A DNA stretch of 21,343 nt, from the NCBI GenBank assembly GCA_003645555.1, contig QNFN01000001.1, positions 1-21,343 on the forward strand, given 5' to 3'. Both the position numbers and the translations under genes were made by a program. Under the pieces are notes generated by a model. It was not told where the DNA came from, did no database searches, and worked only from the letters and a program-made list of their open reading frames with translations. Of the stretch, positions 17,449 through 21,343 are shown piece after piece. The first letter of the stretch is position 1. Each line of letters begins with the position of its first letter. The stretch is from Gammaproteobacteria bacterium (GTDB lineage Bacteria > Pseudomonadota > Gammaproteobacteria > QNFN01).

Positions 17449-18833
17449 ATCACCTTTGAGAAGCGCGGCGTCTCCGCTTCGCGCAGGTAACAGTCGAACA
17501 CCATGCAGATGTTACGGATCAGGAAACGACCGGCCGGCGTGACGTCGATACGCCCGGGTGCCAGTCGCAGCAGGCCGTCATCCTGCATCGGCTTGAGTTC
17601 CTCGAGTTCGCGTGCGAAATAGTCGCTAAAGGTGATGCCGTAGGCGGTGCTGACGTTATCGAAGTCGAGCTGGAAGTGGCAGATCAGCCCGGTGATAACG
17701 GCGCGCCGCAAGCGGTCGTCAGCGTTCAGCTCAACACCGCGGAAAACCGCCAGCTCGCCGGCATCGATGGCCGCATAGTAGGCCTCGATCTCACGCAGGT
17801 TCTGGGCGTAGCTGTCACCAACACTGCCGATCGACGTGGCACCGAGCCCGATCAGATCGCACTCGGCGTGGGTCGAGTAGCCCTGGAAATTTCGGTACAG
17901 CGTCCCCTCGCGCTGGGCGACCGCTAACTCGTCATCGGGACGAGCGAAGTGGTCCATACCGATGTAGACGTAGCCGGCCGCGGCCAGGCGCTCGGTGGTC
18001 AGCTGCAGGATGTCGAGCTTCTCGGCCGCCGACGGCAACTCGTCCGGATTGATGCGCCGCTGCGGTTTGAACAGCTCGGGCAGGTGCGCGTAATTGAATA
18101 CCGACAGCCGGTCGGGTGCCAGGTCGATGATCTTGTCCAGCGTGGTGGCGAAGGCCGTCACCGACTGCTTGGGCAAGCCATAGATCAGGTCCAGGCTGAT
18201 GGAGCGGAAGCCGCACTCGCGCGCCGCCTCGAGCGAGGCCAGCGTGGTCGCCTCGGACTGCAGCCGGTTGACCGCCTTCTGCACCGCCGGGTCGAAGTCC
18301 TGCACGCCCATGCTCAGGCGGTTGAAACCGATCTCGCGCAGCAGCCGGATGGTCTCCGGTGGCGCCTCACGTGGATCGACCTCGACCGAGTACTCGCCGA
18401 CCGCGTCGTCGGCCATGCGGAAATGCTTGCGGGTGTAATCCATCAAGGCCCGCATCTGGTCGGCACTGATGAAGGTTGGCGTACCACCACCCCAGTGCAA
18501 CTGCTCGACGACCCGCTCATCCGGGAACAGCACGGCCTGCATGGCGATCTCGTGATGCAGGCGGTCGAGATAGGGCTGGGCCAGGCCGCGGTCCTTGGTC
18601 ACGTGCTTGTTGCAGGCGCAGTAGAAACAGACGGTGTCGCAGAACGGGATGTGGAAATAGAGCGACAACGGACGGTCGGGCCGCTCGGCGACACTGGCTG
18701 CCGCCAACTCGCGATAGCGTGCCGCGTCGAAAGTATCGACGAACTGCACCGCCGTCGGGTAGGAGGTGTAGCGTGGGCCGGAACGGTCGTAACGACGGAT
18801 CAGGTCCGGATCGAAGGTGATTTTTTCACTCAT
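17445..18833 (-). CDS. hemN: Oxygen-independent coproporphyrinogen III oxidase (radical SAM)
   Basis: HemN decarboxylates coproporphyrinogen III to protoporphyrinogen IX without oxygen, using S-adenosylmethionine and a [4Fe-4S] cluster. The 462-residue product has the true HemN N-terminal signature [11 protein letters not shown] (about 18-28) and the cluster motif [14 protein letters not shown] (Cys65, Cys69, Cys72, extra Cys74), as in the E. coli enzyme. The HemN C-terminal domain is present. These features separate it from HemW-like proteins. It implies the host can make heme with little or no oxygen. The ATG at 18833 has no clear ribosome site. It is 23 nt after the small unknown gene and 37 nt before aroC. 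Confidence 0.96.
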   Translation of the reverse strand: MSEKITFDPDLIRRYDRSGPRYTSYPTAVQFVDTFDAARYRELAAASVAERPDRPLSLYFHIPFCDTVCFYCACNKHVTKDRGLAQPYLDRLHHEIAMQAVLFPDERVVEQLHWGGGTPTFISADQMRALMDYTRKHFRMADDAVGEYSVEVDPREAPPETIRLLREIGFNRLSMGVQDFDPAVQKAVNRLQSEATTLASLEAARECGFRSISLDLIYGLPKQSVTAFATTLDKIIDLAPDRLSVFNYAHLPELFKPQRRINPDELPSAAEKLDILQLTTERLAAAGYVYIGMDHFARPDDELAVAQREGTLYRNFQGYSTHAECDLIGLGATSIGSVGDSYAQNLREIEAYYAAIDAGELAVFRGVELNADDRLRRAVITGLICHFQLDFDNVSTAYGITFSDYFARELEELKPMQDDGLLRLAPGRIDVTPAGRFLIRNICMVFDCYLREAETPRFSKVI

Positions 18834-18856
18834 GGTGTCAATTGCATGATGGCCGG

Positions 18857-19189
18857 TCAGTCACCATCGACATCGAGGCCCTCACGGTGGGTGGCATTGA
18901 TTCTCTCGAGCAGTTGTGCGAATGGCAGCTGGTCGGGGTAGCTCCGCAGCAGTTCCATATACGGCAGTTCGCCGGTGGCGAACTGGTAGTTGCCATCGGC
19001 CATCGACTGGTGCAGTTCACGGACCATCCTGGTCAGCGGCTCAAGGAACGGCATGGTGCGCTGGATCTGGGTTGCGTCATCACCATAGTCCCATTCGAGG
19101 CAGGCGTAGAGATCCTCCACCTCGAACAAGGCCTGCTTGACCAGGTCGACGTACTCATCGGCGGTACGGGCGCGCGGTAGCTGGTTCAT
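18857..19189 (-). CDS. Small acidic protein of unknown function
   Basis: The 110-residue product starts MNQLPRARTADEYVDLVKQ and is rich in Asp/Glu. It has no signal peptide, membrane segment or cysteine motif (only one Cys). The pattern of leucines and charged residues suggests an all-helical cytosolic protein. It lies 9 nt after prmB and 23 nt before hemN, so it is very likely co-transcribed with them. I do not recognise a domain and assign no function. It looks like a genuine gene from its tight fit in the operon and its codon use, similar to its neighbours. Confidence 0.75.
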   Translation of the reverse strand: MNQLPRARTADEYVDLVKQALFEVEDLYACLEWDYGDDATQIQRTMPFLEPLTRMVRELHQSMADGNYQFATGELPYMELLRSYPDQLPFAQLLERINATHREGLDVDGD

Positions 19190-19198
19190 GGAAAAGGT

Positions 19199-20122
19199 TC
19201 AGCCGATGGCAAAGGCGGTACGGTAGTCCTTCAGGTGTTCAGCGGTCAGCAGGAAGACACCGTGGCCGCCGCGCTCGAACTCGAGCCACAGGAACGGAAT
19301 CTGGGGAAAACGCTCGATCAGGGCCGACTCCGCCTCGCCGACCTCGACGACGATGATACCACCCGGGCGCAGGTGCGCTGAAGCCTGGAGCAGCAGGCGC
19401 ATGACCACCGACAGGCCGTCGTCACCGGCGGCGAGGCCCAGGAGCGGTTCATGGCGGTACTCCTCCGGCAACGCCTCAAGGCTCTTGGCCGAAACGTAGG
19501 GCGGATTGCTGACGATCAGGTCGTAGTGCTCACCCTCGAGGGCAGCGAAAAGGTCGGACTCGATAGCATGAACCCGGTCACCGACATGGTGGCGCTCGAT
19601 ATTGATGCCCACCACCTCGAGAGCGTCGGTGGATATATCGACGGCATCAACCTCGGCTTCAGGAAAAGCCAACGCGCTGGCGATCGCGATGCAACCGCAG
19701 CCGGTACACAGGTCGAGCACGTGCCCGACCCGCTCGTGTTCGAGCCAGGGCTCGAAGCCCTTCTCGATCAGCTCGGCGATCGGAGAGCGGGGAATCAACA
19801 CGCGCTCATCGACGTAGAAACCGAGCCCGGCAAACCACGCCTCATGGGTCAGGTAGGCTGCCGGCACCCGCTCGCGAACCCGGCGTTCGAGCAACTCGAG
19901 CACGGCCGCCCTTTCGGTGCGGGCCAGCGTAGCGTCGAGGTAGCCCGGCGCCAGATCGGGCGGCAGGTGGAGAGCGTGCAACACGAGTGCCGCCGCCTCG
20001 TCGAGGGCATTGTCGGTGCCGTGACCGTAAAACAGCCCGGCGGCACCGAAATGGCTCGCACCCCAGCGTATCCAGTCGCGTAGGGTGGCCAGTTCCTGCA
20101 GCTTCTCTTCGTCGCCTGCCAT
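19199..20122 (-). CDS. prmB: Ribosomal protein uL3 N5-glutamine methyltransferase
   Basis: PrmB methylates the side-chain amide of a glutamine in ribosomal protein L3. The 307-residue product has a helical N-terminal substrate domain (about 1-100), then a Rossmann methyltransferase domain with the SAM-binding loop [12 protein letters not shown] (about 137-148), the acidic DAVDIS segment and the catalytic NPPY at about 206-209. The stretch before motif I ([16 protein letters not shown]) distinguishes PrmB and PrmC from other methyltransferases. PrmB is preferred because of the length and because prmB-aroC proximity is common in gammaproteobacteria. AGGAGT lies 8 nt before the ATG. It is the first gene of the run to the MFS transporter. 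Confidence 0.94.
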   Translation of the reverse strand: MAGDEEKLQELATLRDWIRWGASHFGAAGLFYGHGTDNALDEAAALVLHALHLPPDLAPGYLDATLARTERAAVLELLERRVRERVPAAYLTHEAWFAGLGFYVDERVLIPRSPIAELIEKGFEPWLEHERVGHVLDLCTGCGCIAIASALAFPEAEVDAVDISTDALEVVGINIERHHVGDRVHAIESDLFAALEGEHYDLIVSNPPYVSAKSLEALPEEYRHEPLLGLAAGDDGLSVVMRLLLQASAHLRPGGIIVVEVGEAESALIERFPQIPFLWLEFERGGHGVFLLTAEHLKDYRTAFAIG

Positions 20123-20165
20123 GTCCGTACTCCTCCGGGGCGCCGCGCCCCCTTGTCAAGCTAGA
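20123..20165. promoter_or_regulatory. Very short divergent spacer with a GC palindrome and TTGACA
   Basis: Only about 43 bp separate the prmB and phosphatase starts. It holds GGGGCGC-C-GCGCCCC (20137-20151), a 7-bp perfect inverted repeat. On the minus strand a consensus -35 TTGACA lies at about 20158-20153, but no convincing -10 follows at the proper distance. On the plus strand TAGAAT (20162-20167) resembles a -10 box. Promoters here must overlap each other or coding sequence. Confidence 0.35.
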
Positions 20166-21011
20166 ATGGACCAGCGCATGACCTACGGCAACGCCACGCC
20201 CTCTGCCGCGACCGCTCCCGAGTTCGCCGGCCTTACCCATGCTGGCCGTAAACGAGCCGGTAACGAGGATGCATTCGCCCTGCTACCCGAGGCTGGTATC
20301 GCCCTGCTCGCCGACGGCATAGGTGGTCACGCCCGCGGGGAACTGGCCAGCGCCCTGGCCATCAGCACCGCACTGCGTGGACTCCTCGACACGACACCCA
20401 CACTGGAAGCGGCCTCACTACCTCCTGGCCAGCGACTGGAAGATGCGTTTACTGCTGCCAACCGGGTCGTCCTTGATCTAGCCGCGGCCGATCCAGGGGC
20501 CGAGGGCATGGGCACAACCCTGCTCGCTGCCCTGTTCACCGGGCAGCGATTGCATGCCGCCCACGTTGGTGACTCGCGCCTGTACCGGTTGCGGGCGGAC
20601 AGACTCGAACTGCTGACCCTTGATCAAACCGTCGGTCAGCTGCTCGCCTCCCGAAGTGGTCGGCCACCCGACGGACGACGCGCAAGGCCGTTCAGCAACG
20701 TCCTGACCCAGGCGATTGGTACCGACCAGAGTGTGCAGCCGGAAATGCTCGACCACGACTGCGCTCCTGGCGACCTCTTCCTGCTATGCAGTGACGGGCT
20801 CCATACCATGCTCGACAATGAAGAGATCCGGTTAACGCTGCATAATTTTGGTGCTAATCTTGACGGGGCAGCGCGCGAGCTCATTCGCCTCGCCAACGAA
20901 AGCGGCGGCTTCGACAACATCACCGTGGTGTTGGCACGACCGCCCAAACCAACAGAAGCGAATAGTGGAGAACGGGCGGTCAAACAGGACAATCCGCCCA
21001 GAGGCGCATAG
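20166..21011 (+). CDS. PP2C-family serine/threonine protein phosphatase
   Basis: The product of about 281 residues is a stand-alone PP2C (PPM) catalytic domain that removes phosphate from Ser/Thr using two metal ions. The metal-site motifs are all present: NEDAF (about 33-37), LLADGIGGHA with Asp50, the HVGDSRLYRLR strand, LCSDGL (Asp210) and FDNITVVLA (Asp250). There is no membrane segment. Start is uncertain: ATG at 20166 or 20178, both with poor ribosome sites; if TAGAAT at 20162-20167 is a -10 box, the 20178 start would be leaderless. An FHA-domain gene follows 4 nt later, which points to a phospho-threonine signalling operon, as in PppA-Fha pairs of type VI secretion and other systems. 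Confidence 0.92.
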   Translation: MDQRMTYGNATPSAATAPEFAGLTHAGRKRAGNEDAFALLPEAGIALLADGIGGHARGELASALAISTALRGLLDTTPTLEAASLPPGQRLEDAFTAANRVVLDLAAADPGAEGMGTTLLAALFTGQRLHAAHVGDSRLYRLRADRLELLTLDQTVGQLLASRSGRPPDGRRARPFSNVLTQAIGTDQSVQPEMLDHDCAPGDLFLLCSDGLHTMLDNEEIRLTLHNFGANLDGAARELIRLANESGGFDNITVVLARPPKPTEANSGERAVKQDNPPRGA

Positions 21012-21015
21012 GAAC

Positions 21016-21343
21016 ATGGCAAAACTGACCCTCACCTTTCACGGCAACCCGATCGGTGAAACCGAGCTCAGCAAGGAATACACGAGCATCGGACGCAAAT
21101 CTGACAATGACATCCAGGTCGACAACCTGGCCGTCAGCGGTCATCACGCCCGCATCATTCGCATCATGAACGACTATTTCCTCGAGGATCTGGAGAGCAC
21201 CAACGGGACCTCGGTCAACGGTTCACCGGTACGCAAGCACGCGCTGGTGGACGGTGACCGGATCGATATCGGTAAGCACCAGCTCCAGTTCGTCAACGAG
21301 GAACAGGAAGAACAGGCTGACGACCTCGAAAAAACGGTCGTCA
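21016..21343 (+). CDS. FHA-domain protein (phosphothreonine-binding), N-terminal part
   Basis: The 109 visible residues form a complete FHA domain at the very N-terminus: TSIGRKSDNDIQVDN (about 23-37, with the phosphothreonine-binding Arg), SGHHARI (about 41-47) and LESTNGTSVNG (about 59-69). An acidic stretch with EEQEEQADDLEKT follows and the gene runs off the right edge. The ATG lies 4 nt after the phosphatase stop, with AGGA just before it. FHA domains bind phosphothreonine proteins, so it may be a substrate or partner of the phosphatase. The TVV after the acidic stretch may resemble the phosphorylated threonine motif seen in some FHA proteins, but that is a guess. What lies C-terminal is unknown. 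Confidence 0.9.
   Translation, partial: MAKLTLTFHGNPIGETELSKEYTSIGRKSDNDIQVDNLAVSGHHARIIRIMNDYFLEDLESTNGTSVNGSPVRKHALVDGDRIDIGKHQLQFVNEEQEEQADDLEKTVV

Noticed and set aside
1..21343. CRISPR arrays, tRNA or rRNA genes, prophage or defence islands
   Set aside because: No regularly spaced repeats, no cloverleaf or ribosomal sequence noticed, and every substantial coding region is accounted for by biosynthetic, membrane or signalling genes.

Overview
The window is a dense stretch of chromosome (GC-rich, roughly 60 % or more by eye) from a gammaproteobacterium. The gene order LysR / leuC-leuD-leuB / asd / fimV / truA / trpF / accD / folC is the one known from Pseudomonas and relatives. Here trpB and trpA sit between trpF and accD. 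The product sequences (E. coli-type Asd, FimV with LysM and TPR parts, HemN, PrmB) also fit a gammaproteobacterium. I cannot name a genus; a Chromatiales-type lineage would fit but is only a guess.

Left block, minus strand (12267 down to 1): leuC-leuD-leuB (leucine synthesis), then asd (shared aspartate pathway), then fimV (type IV pilus / cell-pole scaffold), truA (tRNA pseudouridine synthase), trpF-trpB-trpA (last steps of tryptophan synthesis), accD (acetyl-CoA carboxylase beta subunit) and the start of folC, which runs off the left edge. Junctions are tight: trpF/trpB overlap by 38 nt, trpB/trpA by 4 nt, and trpA/accD are 1 nt apart. The leuB-asd spacer holds two hairpins with a consensus TATAAT between them, so asd probably starts a new transcription unit.

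Middle: a LysR-type regulator is divergent from leuC across an AT-rich 122-bp spacer with a clear T-N11-A palindrome. It is followed by an orphan PAS-containing membrane histidine kinase. A gene-free stretch (14789-15160) between the convergent kinase and transporter genes holds two short non-coding elements with inverted-repeat ends, and at least one looks like a genuine MITE with a target-site duplication.

Right block, minus strand (20122 down to 15161): prmB, a small conserved-looking unknown gene, hemN, aroC and an MFS transporter form a probable operon. Divergent from prmB, a PP2C-type Ser/Thr phosphatase and an FHA-domain protein (cut by the right edge) start a plus-strand phospho-signalling operon.

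Most of the window is ordinary housekeeping and biosynthesis. I found no defence system, CRISPR array, prophage, tRNA or rRNA. The most notable points are an in-frame TAA that cuts off the conserved C-terminal part of FimV, the leuC/LysR operator region, the two MITE-like elements, and the PP2C-FHA pair.
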